Positions 25,299 to 37,504 are shown, counted from the stretch's first letter. The stretch: 64,000 nucleotides of DNA from Candidatus Zixiibacteriota bacterium (GCA_019038695.1 JAHOYZ010000015.1:41859-105858), one strand, 5' to 3'. The notes: generated from the sequence alone by a model not told the origin. Made by a program: numbers and translations.

Positions 25299-26141
25299 AT
25301 GAGAAGAACTTGTGTCCTGATACTCCTTGTCTTAGTCCTGATCGGCTGCTCACCGGAGCCGGAGTCATTTGAAGAACTGATGATCGCCGGCAAGAAAGCC
25401 TTCATTGATGAACAATACGCAGAGGCAAGAGGCTACCTGGGCCGAGCCGTTGCTGAGCAACCCTCCGATCATGACGCGCTGTATTACCTTGGACTGAGCT
25501 ATTCTCGTGATTTCTTGCTGGATAGTGCCTATTTCTTCCTTAGTCGGGCCAACGTCCTCTATCCCCAAGAAAGAGAAATCAACCTGGAACTCCTTACTCT
25601 GGCCCGAGCCCTCAAAGATAACAAATCCGCTATTCGGGCTATCCGAGTGCTGATCGCCACTGGTGATCCTGAGAGACAGTATTATGAAACCCTGGCCAGC
25701 CTCTACTCTCGCGAACATAACCTCCCCAACGCCTACCATTATGTTAGGCTGTTACTAAAAAGTGAGCCGGAGAACATCAAATGGTCTATCGGGGTTGCGA
25801 TGGCAGCTTCCAATATTGATTCAGTTCATATCTCGCTTAGGGTTCTTGACTCCGCTATTGAGAAATTCGGGCCGCTACCGGAATTACGCAGCAATCGTGC
25901 TACGTTCTTGGTCGCCGCCAACAAGTTCGCCGAGGCCGAGCAGGAAATGCGGGAGCTCCATGCAGAGGATACCACTTCGATTCCCTATCGCATCAATCTC
26001 GCCAATGTACTCGCTACCCAAGATGACCAGCAGAAGAAAGAAGAAGCCCTCGGGATATACCAAAGCTTGTTGTCATTGGACCTGAAGGACTTTAAAATCG
26101 ATTCACTTATTTCCGAACTTGAAAAAGAGCTGGAACCATAA
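25299..26141 (+). CDS. TPR-repeat lipoprotein
   Basis: ATG 25299 has GGAAGGAAC upstream. The N-terminus is a lipoprotein signal with lipobox LIGC (Cys17), so the protein is anchored in the envelope. The 280 residues then form tetratricopeptide-like helical pairs: EELMIAGKKAFIDEQYAEAR, DHDALYYLGLSYSRDFLLD, then repeated units near 110, 150 and 190, and AEAEQEMRELH near 220. TPR lipoproteins usually scaffold envelope complexes; the partner is unknown. It is a single gene facing the rnc-fab cluster. Confidence 0.85.
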   Translation: MRRTCVLILLVLVLIGCSPEPESFEELMIAGKKAFIDEQYAEARGYLGRAVAEQPSDHDALYYLGLSYSRDFLLDSAYFFLSRANVLYPQEREINLELLTLARALKDNKSAIRAIRVLIATGDPERQYYETLASLYSREHNLPNAYHYVRLLLKSEPENIKWSIGVAMAASNIDSVHISLRVLDSAIEKFGPLPELRSNRATFLVAANKFAEAEQEMRELHAEDTTSIPYRINLANVLATQDDQQKKEEALGIYQSLLSLDLKDFKIDSLISELEKELEP

Positions 26142-26206
26142 TATAGAACAATTGTTATGTCATCTTCACTTGGGCGTGAATGGAAATAATTGGAAAGAAA
26201 ATGTAG

Positions 26207-26947
26207 CTAATCGGAAAGCTTGCCGAGAGCATTCCCTGCCGCTTTTTGTTCGGCTTCCTTCTTGGTATGTCCCTGACCGGTGCCAACGACCCGGCCGTTG
26301 ACGTGCACATCCACATGGAATACTTTATCATGATCCGGTCCGGACTCTGATACGACTTCGTAGTGCGGCATTCCTTCTCCCCGAGCTTGAATCCGTTCAA
26401 GCAGTTCCCCTTTGAAATTGTTACGCGAGGAATCGGCCGCAATATCGTCTTTGGCAGAGTAGATCAACTTGTTGATGATCTTCCGGGCAGCTTCCAGGCC
26501 ACCATCAAGAAACACGGCTCCCAATACCGACTCAAATGCATCTGAAACAATCGAGTGCCGGGTTCTTCCTCCGGAGCGTTCCTCCTCGGGAGCCAGTAGC
26601 ATGTGTTTGTTGAGGCCACAACGAATACCAAGCTCGGCCAGGGTAGTCTCGCTAACGAGGAGAGCCTTCATTTTGGTCAAGTCCCCCTCACGCACTTCAG
26701 TATGGTCACGATAGAGTTGCTCGGCAATAACCAGGCCCAGGACCGAATCGCCCAAAAACTCCAACCGTTCATTGGACTTCGAATACTGATCATGGGCATA
26801 CGAATATGAACGGTGGGTAAGAGCCAGGAGTAACAGGGTCGGCTCAGAGAACTGGTACCCAATGAGCCTTTGAACGTCTTTCAGGTCAACGGATTCGGAA
26901 TCAGCAGCATTGCCCAGGAGATTTGTGAACTTCTTCCAGAAGCCCAT
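26207..26947 (-). CDS. rnc: Ribonuclease III
   Basis: RNase III cleaves double-stranded RNA during rRNA and mRNA processing. The 246 residues contain the RNase III domain with the signature NERLEFLGDSVLGLV (metal-binding Glu and Asp), THRSY upstream and DAFESVLGAVFLDGG with the second acidic pair. A C-terminal dsRNA-binding domain follows (FKGELLERIQARG, GHTKKEAEQKAAGNAL). It begins 2 bases after the fabF stop and closes the lipid cluster, a common arrangement. Confidence 0.96.
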   Translation of the reverse strand: MGFWKKFTNLLGNAADSESVDLKDVQRLIGYQFSEPTLLLLALTHRSYSYAHDQYSKSNERLEFLGDSVLGLVIAEQLYRDHTEVREGDLTKMKALLVSETTLAELGIRCGLNKHMLLAPEEERSGGRTRHSIVSDAFESVLGAVFLDGGLEAARKIINKLIYSAKDDIAADSSRNNFKGELLERIQARGEGMPHYEVVSESGPDHDKVFHVDVHVNGRVVGTGQGHTKKEAEQKAAGNALGKLSD

Positions 26948-26949
26948 TT

Positions 26950-28197
26950 CTAAGATGCGCCGTCAAACTTGCCAACAACCAGCGAAACGTTATGGCCACC
27001 AAAACCGAAAGAGTTCGACAGAGCATAGCGAACATCTACCTGGCGGTTACCTTCGGCCACATAGTCCAGATCACATTCGGGATCAGGATCGTCTATATTG
27101 GTAGTTTTGTGTACAATGCTGTTTTTGATAGATAGAAGAGAAACAACCGCTTCTATTGCTCCCGCCGAACCCAACAGATGACCAATCATCGACTTGGTCG
27201 AATTACAGGGAATCTTCGCGGCATGTTCGCCGAGAACATCTTTGATTGCAGTAGTTTCGGCGATGTCACCCAACGGTGTAGCTGTACCGTGGGTATTGAT
27301 GTAATCAATCTGGTTCGGTTCAAGGCCAGCATCTTTGATGGCCAGCACCATGGCTCGCTTTGCTCCGTGACCATCAGGCGCAGGAGCGGTCATGTGGTAA
27401 GCATCGGCGGTCATACCGGCACCAACGACTTCGCCATAGATTTCGGCTCCCCGAGCCTGGGCATGTTCAAGAGATTCCAATAGGAGCATGGCCGATCCTT
27501 CGCCCATCACAAAACCGTCACGACCGACATCGAATGGCCGCGAAGCTTTCTCCGGTTCATCGTTACGGGTCGAGATAGCCTTGGCCTGACAGAATCCGGC
27601 CACTGCGGTAGGTGTGATCGAAGCTTCAGCACCACCCGCCAGCATGATGTCGGCGTCGCCACGCTTGATAATGTGCATGGCGTCCAGGATAGCATGCGCT
27701 GATGAAGCACAAGCGGATACGGTAGCATAGTTGGGACCGCGGAAACCATACCTGATCGACACCAACCCGGCACACATGTCGATAATCATCATCGGAATAA
27801 AGAAGGGCGATACGCGACCTGGACCGGATTTCTCGAGTTGGCTGTGCTGTTTTTCGAAGGTCGTTATCCCCCCGATACCGGAGCCAATTATCACTCCGCA
27901 TCGATCAAGGTCCACCGCTTCCAGATCAAGACCTGAGTCTTTGACCGCCTCTTCGGAGGCACCGACAGCATACTGTTCGGATGGGTCCATTCTGCGGAGT
28001 TTCTTCTTGTCGAGAATGCCGCTCAGATCAAAATTCTTGACCTCGGCTGCAATCCTGGCAGGATAGATTGTAGTATCGAAACGTGTAATAGGGCCCACTC
28101 CGGATTTTCCAGCCAGTAGTGAACTCCAGAATTCCTCAACACTATTGCCTAACGGGCTTACAACCCCGAGGCCCGTGACAACTACTCTTGTTTTCAT
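26950..28197 (-). CDS. fabF: 3-oxoacyl-ACP synthase II
   Basis: FabF elongates acyl-ACP by decarboxylative Claisen condensation with malonyl-ACP. The 415-residue thiolase-fold protein starts VVVTGLGVVSPLG. It carries the full Cys-His-His triad: Cys in VSACASSAHAI, His in NTHGTATPLGD and His in KSMIGHLLGSAGAIEAV. It ends NSFGFGGHN near the C-terminus as FabF proteins do. It lies between acpP and rnc. Confidence 0.96.
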   Translation of the reverse strand: MKTRVVVTGLGVVSPLGNSVEEFWSSLLAGKSGVGPITRFDTTIYPARIAAEVKNFDLSGILDKKKLRRMDPSEQYAVGASEEAVKDSGLDLEAVDLDRCGVIIGSGIGGITTFEKQHSQLEKSGPGRVSPFFIPMMIIDMCAGLVSIRYGFRGPNYATVSACASSAHAILDAMHIIKRGDADIMLAGGAEASITPTAVAGFCQAKAISTRNDEPEKASRPFDVGRDGFVMGEGSAMLLLESLEHAQARGAEIYGEVVGAGMTADAYHMTAPAPDGHGAKRAMVLAIKDAGLEPNQIDYINTHGTATPLGDIAETTAIKDVLGEHAAKIPCNSTKSMIGHLLGSAGAIEAVVSLLSIKNSIVHKTTNIDDPDPECDLDYVAEGNRQVDVRYALSNSFGFGGHNVSLVVGKFDGAS

Positions 28198-28230
28198 TTT
28201 TCCCGCTTGTTTGGCGTTGGAATCAACTAC

Positions 28231-28470
28231 TCAGGACTTCTTGCCATTGTCATTGATATAGTTGATAGCATCACCGACCGAAGCGATTTTTTCAGCGTCT
28301 TCGTCGGGAATTTCGATCTGAAATTTCTCTTCGAGGGCCATCACCAGTTCAACAGTGTCCAGAGAGTCCGCACCCAGATCCTCAACAAACTTGGCATCCG
28401 GTGTCACCTGCTTCATCTCAACGCCCAACTGCTCAACAATGATATCCTTGACGTCGTTTTCTACAGACAT
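28231..28470 (-). CDS. acpP: Acyl carrier protein
   Basis: The 79-residue acidic protein carries growing acyl chains on a phosphopantetheine arm. The attachment Ser is in the canonical [16 protein letters not shown]. The first helix ([12 protein letters not shown]) and the last (DAINYINDN) match the family. It lies between fabG and fabF. In this genome it may also supply acyl groups to plsX, embedded in the same operon. Confidence 0.97.
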   Translation of the reverse strand: MSVENDVKDIIVEQLGVEMKQVTPDAKFVEDLGADSLDTVELVMALEEKFQIEIPDEDAEKIASVGDAINYINDNGKKS

Positions 28471-28506
28471 TCCATAACTCCTTGTATTTGTCCTTCTCTC
28501 AATTTC

Positions 28507-29244
28507 TCAAACAATAGACATTCCGCCATCCACCGACAGTACTTGACCGGTCGTGTACGCTGCCAGGTCCGAGGCAAGAAACAACACGGTCGAGGCAACG
28601 TCGTCTGGCGAACCGGCCCGCTTCATCAAAATATGGTCCAGAAACTGCTTCCGGGCCGCTTCCGATAGCGATTCGGTCATTTCGGTCTCTATGAATCCGG
28701 GCGCCACCGCATTTACGGTCACACCCCTGGTACCCAGTTCCTTGGCCACGCTCTTGGTCAACCCGATCAGGCCGGCTTTGGATGCCGCGTAGTTCACCTG
28801 ACCAGCGTTGCCGTTTAGTCCCACGACCGAACTAATGTTTATTATCCGCCCCGAACGCTGTTTCATCATAAGCTTCGCGGCCGATTTGGTGACAAGAAAA
28901 GCGCCCTTGAGATTGATGTCAAGTACCATGTCCCAGTCTTTTTCAGCCATCCGAACCAGAAGTGTATCGCGTGTGATGCCGGCATTGTTGACTACAATAT
29001 CAACTCGTCCGAATTTAGACACCGTTTGTTCAAACAGAGCCGCGACATCATCGGCGCTCGTTACATCAGCTTTGACACCAATGGCATCGGTCTCTAATCC
29101 GGCGGCGACGCGGTCGACCGCATCCTGATCCAGATCGCAAATAACTACATTGCTCCCGGCTTGTGCGAATCTGGTGGCAATGGCCAGCCCGATACCTCGC
29201 GCTGATCCTGTAATAATGGCCGTCTTCCCTGATAGGTCCATCAT
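28507..29244 (-). CDS. fabG: 3-oxoacyl-ACP reductase
   Basis: FabG reduces 3-oxoacyl-ACP with NADPH. ATG 29244 (MMDLSGKTAIITG) is chosen because AAGGA lies seven bases upstream; longer in-frame starts run into fabD. The 245-residue short-chain dehydrogenase has the glycine motif TGSARGIG, NNAGITRD, the catalytic Ser in ISSVVGLNG, and YAASKAG (YxxxK). The C-terminus ends GQVLSVDGGMSIV, typical for FabG. It lies between fabD and acpP. Confidence 0.96.
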   Translation of the reverse strand: MMDLSGKTAIITGSARGIGLAIATRFAQAGSNVVICDLDQDAVDRVAAGLETDAIGVKADVTSADDVAALFEQTVSKFGRVDIVVNNAGITRDTLLVRMAEKDWDMVLDINLKGAFLVTKSAAKLMMKQRSGRIINISSVVGLNGNAGQVNYAASKAGLIGLTKSVAKELGTRGVTVNAVAPGFIETEMTESLSEAARKQFLDHILMKRAGSPDDVASTVLFLASDLAAYTTGQVLSVDGGMSIV

Positions 29245-29254
29245 TTCATAATCC

Positions 29255-30187
29255 TTATTCTGGGCCGGCAGTAAACGTTTCAATATCGGACAAAGTGTCC
29301 AGACTGATCTGTTTTTCTGGCCGCATGTCGCGACGAGCCAATCCCGAAAGTACTTTGCCCGGGCCGATTTCGTAGACCGTGTCCACTCCCTGCTCGACGA
29401 GATACTTCATAGTCTGCGCCCACCTCACCGGTGACGTTACCTGTGACACCAGCAGAGGACGAATGGCTTCAGCTGTGGTAACAGGCTGGGCGGTTACATT
29501 GGCCACCACAGGAACTGACGGCGCCTTGTATGTCTCGTTTGCCAAATAGGTCTCCAGGCCTGCTTTGGCTGGCTCCATCAGGGGCGAGTGAAACGCTCCT
29601 CCAACCTCAAGCATCATGGCTCGTTTGGCTTTGGCTTCCTTGGCCAGCTCAATCGCTTTTTCAACGCCCACCACTTCACCGGAGACGGCTATTTGAATGG
29701 CGGAGTTATAATTAGCAGGAATCACCACCCCCGCAGCTGATGCGCGATTGCAAATATCTTCCGTTTTGTCCGCCGAAAGACCCACTATGGCCGCCATCGT
29801 ACCCGGTCTTTGAAGGCAAGCTTCTTCCATCAGGGCGGCCCGTCTGACAACTGCCTTAATGGCCTGCTCGCAAGTCATAGCACCCGCAACTGCCAACGCC
29901 CCGTATTCGCCCAACGAATGTCCGGCGACAAAGTCAAAGGACGGAAGCTTGTCGCCCAAAACGGTCAAAACCGCCAGAGAATGTAGCAAGATCGCGGGTT
30001 GAGTGAAGCGGGTTCGTTTCAACTCCTCGACCGGACCCTCAAACGAGAGCCGGGCAATATCATAGTCCATCTCAGTGGACGCCAATTCGTACAGGGCACG
30101 TACATCAGCCGAATGGGCATGTAGATCCTGCCCCATGCCAACATACTGCGAAGCCTGCCCCGGAAAGAAAAGAACTGTCTTACTCAT
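29255..30187 (-). CDS. fabD: Malonyl-CoA:ACP transacylase
   Basis: FabD moves malonyl from CoA to ACP. ATG 30187 (MSKTVLFFPGQ) has TAGGA upstream and starts just after the fabH stop at 30193; longer starts would overlap fabH. The 310 residues include FPGQASQYVGMG (oxyanion Gln), the nucleophilic Ser in GHSLGEYGAL, the catalytic His in GGAFHSPLM, and GPGKVLSGL near the end. Confidence 0.95.
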   Translation of the reverse strand: MSKTVLFFPGQASQYVGMGQDLHAHSADVRALYELASTEMDYDIARLSFEGPVEELKRTRFTQPAILLHSLAVLTVLGDKLPSFDFVAGHSLGEYGALAVAGAMTCEQAIKAVVRRAALMEEACLQRPGTMAAIVGLSADKTEDICNRASAAGVVIPANYNSAIQIAVSGEVVGVEKAIELAKEAKAKRAMMLEVGGAFHSPLMEPAKAGLETYLANETYKAPSVPVVANVTAQPVTTAEAIRPLLVSQVTSPVRWAQTMKYLVEQGVDTVYEIGPGKVLSGLARRDMRPEKQISLDTLSDIETFTAGPE

Positions 30188-30192
30188 AAATC

Positions 30193-31182
30193 CTACCACT
30201 TCACCAGGGCTGCACCCCATATCAGCCCGCCGCCAAAGGCTACCATCAGAATGTGGTCCCCGGATTTGAGGATACCCTGACGGTTGGCTTGATCCAGTGC
30301 CAGAGGGACAGAGGCAGCGGAGGTGTTGCCATACATTTCAATATTCTGAAATACTCTGCTTTTGTCTACTTTTAGTCGTTTAGTTAGAGCATCGATAATC
30401 CTGATATTAGCCTGGTGCGGAACGACCAACGAAATATCATCAGCGGTCAGTCCAGCCTGCTCAACAACCTTCTGTGCCGCATTACACATCTCACGGACAG
30501 CCACCTTGAAAACATCAGACCCGATCATCATGATCTTGTCCTTGCCGTTTTCAAGATTATTGTGGTCATAAGGAACCCTTGTACCGCCTACTTCCATCCA
30601 CAATAGCCTGGCCAGGCGGCCATCGGACTTCATGAAAGTTGAGATTACTCCGCTGCCATTGGTTTCGGCACTCAAGACAGCAGCCCCGGCCGCATCGCCA
30701 AACAGCACACATGTACTGCGATCTTCGTAGTTAGTAATTGACGACAGCCTCTCGCAGCCAACCACCATCACCTTTTTAGCCTGTCCAGATTCAATCACCG
30801 AACTAGCCAATGACAAACCGTTGATAAACCCTGTGCAGGCCGCTGCAATATCGAAAGCGACAGCATTGACCAGACCCAGCTTCTCCTGAACAACACAGGC
30901 TTCGGAGGGCAAACGATAGTCGGGAGTGACCGTTCCCACGATGAGCATTTCGATCTCTTCGGGGGTACACTCGGCCATATCGAGTGCGTTGCGACAGGCC
31001 TCTGCGGCCATGTCGGACCCCATCATGTCGGGATCAGCAATCCGACGTTCCTTGATGCCGGTCCGGGTAATTATCCACTCGTCAGAGGTATCGACCAAAC
31101 GCTCGAAATCAGCGTTGGTCATCCGCCGTGGCGGAGCATACGACCCCGTGCCGATTATTTTTGCTCTTATCTTGTGAACCAT
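30193..31182 (-). CDS. fabH: 3-oxoacyl-ACP synthase III
   Basis: FabH starts fatty acid synthesis by condensing acetyl-CoA or another short acyl-CoA with malonyl-ACP. ATG 31182 gives a 329-residue protein beginning MVHKIRAKIIGTGSY. The catalytic triad is present: Cys in AAACTGFINGL, His in VPHQANIRI and Asn in MYGNTSAASVP. The WIITRTGIKERR motif is also typical. Its first 74 bases overlap the 3' end of plsX in another frame. Acyl specificity, straight or branched, cannot be read from the sequence. Confidence 0.95.
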   Translation of the reverse strand: MVHKIRAKIIGTGSYAPPRRMTNADFERLVDTSDEWIITRTGIKERRIADPDMMGSDMAAEACRNALDMAECTPEEIEMLIVGTVTPDYRLPSEACVVQEKLGLVNAVAFDIAAACTGFINGLSLASSVIESGQAKKVMVVGCERLSSITNYEDRSTCVLFGDAAGAAVLSAETNGSGVISTFMKSDGRLARLLWMEVGGTRVPYDHNNLENGKDKIMMIGSDVFKVAVREMCNAAQKVVEQAGLTADDISLVVPHQANIRIIDALTKRLKVDKSRVFQNIEMYGNTSAASVPLALDQANRQGILKSGDHILMVAFGGGLIWGAALVKW

Positions 31183-32209
31183 TAAGGTGTCCAAATTGAT
31201 TGTTTTTCAACTCGCGGCAGATTCGCTCCCGGATGCCCTTGGCCACCATGTTGTGCGCCAGGACAACGGCATTGGCAATTGCCTTTGAGCTGGATGAACC
31301 GTGGCAGATAATGACATTGCCGTTCAATCCCAACAACGGTGCACCGCCCGATTCGGAATAGTCAAACAGACTTCTCATTCTCCGCAAGAATGGTAATAAC
31401 AACGTGGCCCCAATCCGCGAAAAAACATTGGTCTGTACCTGGCGTTGCATTGCGCCGACAAACATCGGCTTGATAGATTCGGCAAACTTCAACAGGATGT
31501 TGCCCGTGAACCCATCTGTCACCGCTACATCTACACTTCCGGAGAGGATATCACGCCCTTCGATATTGCCAACGAAGTTCAAGTCTGAGTCCCGAAGTAA
31601 CTCGCTGGCCTTAAAAATCAGTTCGTTTCCTTTGCTGCGTTCTTCTCCAATAGATATCAGTCCAACTCGCGGAGCCTCAAGATCAAAAACGACGCTCGAA
31701 TAAACCGATCCCATGACCGCAAATTGTGACAGATGTAGCGGTTTGCAATCGACATTAGCACCAACATCAAGTACGACAATCGGTCTTCCGGCGGAAGTCG
31801 GGAACAGGGTGGTAATTGCCGGGCGACTGACACCTTCGAGGCGACCCAGGGTCAAGAGAGCGGTAGCCATCACCGCCCCGGTATTGCCGGGCGACACAAA
31901 TGCCTCAGCCTCCCCGACCTTAAGTTGTCGCATGCCAATGGCGATTGAACTGTCGCGCATGCGCACTCCTTCGGTGGCTGAGATAGTCATCGGCACCTCA
32001 CGGTCGGCATGAACAACGGACATATTGTTCGGACGGTCAGGACAGTCATCGAGAACTTCCCGGATAACTGTCTCAAGGCCGATCAACATTACATGGAGCG
32101 ACTCCGGTAATCTACGAGCCGCTTCAATGCCGCCATGGATAATCTCAGCGGGACCGCTGTCGGAGCCCATCACATCAAGAACAATTGTATGTTTGCCTTC
32201 GATTGTCAT
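31109..32209 (-). CDS. plsX: Phosphate acyltransferase PlsX
   Basis: PlsX makes acyl-phosphate from acyl-ACP and phosphate, the first step of glycerolipid synthesis together with PlsY. The 366-residue protein opens with IVLDVMGSDSGP. It continues with SIAIGMRQLKVGEAEAFVSPGNTG, LDVGANVDCKP, and VAVTDGFTGNILLK. The family usually ends soon after the GIRERICREL region. Here about 25 extra residues continue over the start of fabH, a 74-base overlap. This may be true overlap or a lost ancestral stop codon. It follows rpmF. Confidence 0.94.
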   Translation of the reverse strand: MTIEGKHTIVLDVMGSDSGPAEIIHGGIEAARRLPESLHVMLIGLETVIREVLDDCPDRPNNMSVVHADREVPMTISATEGVRMRDSSIAIGMRQLKVGEAEAFVSPGNTGAVMATALLTLGRLEGVSRPAITTLFPTSAGRPIVVLDVGANVDCKPLHLSQFAVMGSVYSSVVFDLEAPRVGLISIGEERSKGNELIFKASELLRDSDLNFVGNIEGRDILSGSVDVAVTDGFTGNILLKFAESIKPMFVGAMQRQVQTNVFSRIGATLLLPFLRRMRSLFDYSESGGAPLLGLNGNVIICHGSSSSKAIANAVVLAHNMVAKGIRERICRELKNNQFGHLNGSQDKSKNNRHGVVCSATADDQR

Positions 32210-32249
32210 CCTGTCTCCCGACGCTTATCGCATCGGGTCGTCAGTGCCC

Positions 32250-32432
32250 TCAGGCGTCCTTGGCCGGAATAATCTGGCGTCCATTATAGTAGCCGCAGGT
32301 TGTGCATACATGATGCGGCAACCGGGGACTGTGACAGTGGGGACAATCCACCACGTTGGGGACAGCAAGTTTCCAATGGGTCCGCCGTTTGCGACCCCGT
32401 GTCCGCGAGTGCCTTCGCTTGGGAAGTGGCAT
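32250..32432 (-). CDS. rpmF: 50S ribosomal protein L32
   Basis: The 60-residue basic protein begins MPLPKRRHSRTRGRKRR and carries a zinc ribbon with CPHC and CTTCG, so it is the Cys-containing (zinc-binding) form. It sits between yceD and plsX, the arrangement seen in many bacteria that couples ribosome and lipid synthesis. Confidence 0.97.
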   Translation of the reverse strand: MPLPKRRHSRTRGRKRRTHWKLAVPNVVDCPHCHSPRLPHHVCTTCGYYNGRQIIPAKDA

Positions 32433-32456
32433 CAGTCTATCCTATCGTTTCCAGGT

Positions 32457-32975
32457 TCATTTATCCTGAAGGTCTCGGAGACCTTCCCATCTTTCATCAA
32501 TTACTTCCTGGCCGCAATCGCAATCATGGAGGTTGCGATTCGCGCCACATTGGGGACATAGTCCCCGACAGTCTTCCGCACACAGCGGCAACATCGGCAC
32601 CGCCGTTATAATGGCCTGCCGAACCACATTGCTGATGTCGGCCTCTTGACTGTCGCCGACGCAGAAGACATACTCTTCCGCATCCTCGGCTTCTTTTCGT
32701 AACTCATTAAATACAACCTCCGAACAGACAACAAAGTTCATCGTTGTCGTCAATTCGGCATCGTAATGTCCCAGGCAACGTGCACATTCCAGTATCAGAA
32801 CTGCTCGCACATCCGCCTGACAGAAAAACTCGTCGCCGGATCTTTGAATATCCAGATCGACTGTCACCTCCCGTACGCCGCAAACTCCATCAAAAACAAT
32901 CTCAAAAGAGTCAGGGTCCGCCTCCAGGCAGGTTCGGACGGGAAAGGTATCATATTCCCGCAGGCGCAATTTCAT
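32457..32975 (-). CDS. yceD: YceD/DUF177 family protein (large-subunit rRNA accumulation protein)
   Basis: YceD is needed for normal 23S rRNA accumulation in E. coli and plants. The 172 residues contain the family block with CARCLGHYDAEL and the C-terminal Cys cluster LCAEDCRGLCPQCGANRN, conserved in the non-enteric branch and probably zinc-binding. It heads the rpmF-plsX-fab operon. A possible promoter (AGTCAA complement at 33007-33012 and AAACTA complement at 32984-32989, 17 apart) lies so close to the start that the mRNA would be nearly leaderless. Confidence 0.9.
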   Translation of the reverse strand: MKLRLREYDTFPVRTCLEADPDSFEIVFDGVCGVREVTVDLDIQRSGDEFFCQADVRAVLILECARCLGHYDAELTTTMNFVVCSEVVFNELRKEAEDAEEYVFCVGDSQEADISNVVRQAIITAVPMLPLCAEDCRGLCPQCGANRNLHDCDCGQEVIDERWEGLRDLQDK

Positions 32976-33082
32976 AGCCTTTGAAACTAAGTAAACACCC
33001 CTTGAAAGTCAAGAGTTAAAAGAGCTTCCCGGATCCTCAAGATAGAGGATATGAGCCTATAATTGTAGTCCAGACCTATACA

Positions 33083-33117
33083 ACAAGAAGACGACCGGCC
33101 CTAAAGGACCGGTCGTC
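33083..33117 (-). terminator. Terminator of the ATP synthase operon
   Basis: On the minus strand GACGACCGG pairs with CCGGTCGTC (33109-33117 with 33090-33098), with an inner CC/GG extension and a short loop. It is followed by the T-rich TCTTCTTGTTG. It lies about 60 bases past the atpC stop. Confidence 0.8.
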
Positions 33118-33178
33118 GTGAATTTCATCTGCAGGCTGCCCTCAGCGGATACCGGTCATACCGGCAAGGTACCGTTGG

Positions 33179-33595
33179 TCAGGATCCGGAGCCTTCTTTG
33201 TACACCTTTATTCGGTTACGGGCTCTTTCCACGGCTGCTCTCGCCGACGGCAGGTCGATATCGGTCTCGCCTTTTCCGGCGGATATCAGCCTGTTCTTCT
33301 CCCGTTCATAGGCTGCCTGAGCGCGTTCGATATCAATCTCGTCTGCTCGTTCGACCGCTTCGGCGAGAATCGAGGCCTTGTTGTTGGAAACCTCGAGAAA
33401 ACCTCCCGAGACGGCCATCAGGTTGACCTTGTCATCGGCATCCCGAAACTCCACGCGCCCTGGAATGAGACCGGTTATCAGGGGCGCATGGTTGGACAGA
33501 ACCCCCAGATACCCTTCCGTACCGGGGACCACCAGTGACTTGATTTCCGCCTCGAAGAAGACCTTTTCCGGCGTAACTATCGAAAGTAGAAACAT
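33179..33595 (-). CDS. atpC: ATP synthase epsilon subunit
   Basis: Epsilon sits on the central stalk and can inhibit ATP hydrolysis. The 138 residues show the beta-sandwich domain (LLSIVTPEKVFFEAEIKS, GYLGVLSNHAPLITGL) and the C-terminal helical pair (RAQAAYEREKNRLIS, ARAAVERARNRIKV), so both domains are present. Last gene of the operon, before the terminator. Confidence 0.95.
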   Translation of the reverse strand: MFLLSIVTPEKVFFEAEIKSLVVPGTEGYLGVLSNHAPLITGLIPGRVEFRDADDKVNLMAVSGGFLEVSNNKASILAEAVERADEIDIERAQAAYEREKNRLISAGKGETDIDLPSARAAVERARNRIKVYKEGSGS

Positions 33596-33605
33596 ATTTC
33601 TCTAC

Positions 33606-35935
<2,330 letters not shown>

Positions 35936-35986
35936 CTATATTGCCTAATCCGTTATTTCCTGCTTCACGTTACTGTTCAACGCGGA

Positions 35987-37504
35987 CTATTCCGCCTTAA
36001 ACGTTTTCTTAAAGGCTTTGACAGCCTTGGTCAATTCGCCCTCGATCTTCTCGTCAAGTTTCTTCTTCTCAACAAGCCAATGCTCAATATCGGGATAGCT
36101 CTTGTCGCAGAAAGCCAGCAACTCGGTTTCAAACCGACTCACAGCATCTACAGGGATATCATCCAGATAACCATTAGACCCGGTCCAAATGATAATCACC
36201 TGGCGGGCTACATCGATAGGCACATACTGACCCTGCTTGAGCAACTCGACCATTCTTTCACCGCGGTTGAGTTGTTGCAGAGTCATTTCGTCCAGATCAG
36301 ATCCAAACTGGGTGAAAGCTTCCAACTCTCGGTACTGAGCCAAATCGAGTTTCAGCTTACCAGCTACATTCTTGGCCTTCATCATCTTTGTCTGCGCGTT
36401 GCCGCCCACACGAGAGACCGAAATACCAACGTTGATAGCCGGACGAACACCGGAGAAGAATAGTTCCGATTCCAGGAATATCTGGCCATCGGTAATCGAA
36501 ATCACGTTGGTCGGGATATAAGCCGACACGTCGCCGGCTTGTGTTTCAATAATCGGCAACGCTGTCAGGGATCCACCACCGAGAGCGTCGGACAGTTTAG
36601 CAGCCCGTTCCAGAAGACGGGAGTGGCAATAGAAAATGTCGCCCGGGTAGGCTTCACGTCCCGGCGGACGACGAAGCAACAGAGACAACTGCCGATACGA
36701 TTGGGCCTGTTTTGAAAGATCGTCGTAGACAACAAGCGCGTGCTTGCCGTTGTACATGAACTCCTCAGCCATCGCACAACCCGAGTAGGGAGCAATGTAC
36801 TGCAGCGGGGCCGGATCGGTCGCACAGGCAGAGACTACCGTAGTATATTCCATCGCGCCGTATTTACGCAGTGTCTCCACCACCTGAACTACGGTTGATG
36901 TTTTCTGACCGATAGCTACGTAGACGCAATGAACATCAGAGTTTTTCTGATTAATAATCGTATCCAGCACCAATGCCGTTTTACCTGTCTGGCGGTCACC
37001 AATAACCAATTCACGCTGACCGCGACCAATCGGGATCATCGAGTCAATTGCCTTGAGGCCTGTTTGCAGCGGTTCTTTCACCGGCTGACGTTCAACAACA
37101 CCCGGGGCACGACCTTCGATCACCCGAAACTTATCGGTTACAATCGGTCCTTTGCCGTCCAGCGGCTGACCCAACGGATTGACAACACGACCCAGGAGTG
37201 CCTCACCTACCGGCACCGAAGCCACGCGGCCGGTGCGGCGTACGGTATCGCCTTCCTTGATCTTGGTGTCGGAACCGAAAATCGCGACACCTACATTGTC
37301 TTCTTCCAGGTTGAGCACCAGTCCCATAATGTCGCCGGGGAATTGGATGAGCTCGGACATCTGGACATCCTCGAGACCCCAAATGCGGGCAATTCCGTCA
37401 CCGACCTGGAGCACCGTTCCGACGGACTCCATTTCGAGTTTGGTCTCGTACTTTTCCAGCTCTTTTCTGATTACTGATGATACTTCTTCAGGGTTGAGAC
37501 CCAT
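35987..37504 (-). CDS. atpA: ATP synthase alpha subunit
   Basis: The non-catalytic F1 subunit, 505 residues from ATG 37504 (GGAG seven bases upstream; an adjacent GTG is in frame). P-loop GDRQTGKTA, the signature [14 protein letters not shown], and the conserved Arg finger in that motif are present. The N-terminal peripheral-stalk helix ([18 protein letters not shown]) is intact. Upstream lies a 188-base spacer to atpH in which I see no gene. Confidence 0.97.
   Translation of the reverse strand: MGLNPEEVSSVIRKELEKYETKLEMESVGTVLQVGDGIARIWGLEDVQMSELIQFPGDIMGLVLNLEEDNVGVAIFGSDTKIKEGDTVRRTGRVASVPVGEALLGRVVNPLGQPLDGKGPIVTDKFRVIEGRAPGVVERQPVKEPLQTGLKAIDSMIPIGRGQRELVIGDRQTGKTALVLDTIINQKNSDVHCVYVAIGQKTSTVVQVVETLRKYGAMEYTTVVSACATDPAPLQYIAPYSGCAMAEEFMYNGKHALVVYDDLSKQAQSYRQLSLLLRRPPGREAYPGDIFYCHSRLLERAAKLSDALGGGSLTALPIIETQAGDVSAYIPTNVISITDGQIFLESELFFSGVRPAINVGISVSRVGGNAQTKMMKAKNVAGKLKLDLAQYRELEAFTQFGSDLDEMTLQQLNRGERMVELLKQGQYVPIDVARQVIIIWTGSNGYLDDIPVDAVSRFETELLAFCDKSYPDIEHWLVEKKKLDEKIEGELTKAVKAFKKTFKAE

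Noticed and set aside
28207..28668. Open frame on the plus strand opposite acpP and fabG
   Set aside because: It is the antisense shadow of two certain genes, lacks a ribosome site and resembles no protein. The same holds for other long antisense frames, for example opposite atpA (36929-37477) and dnaA (6985-7435).
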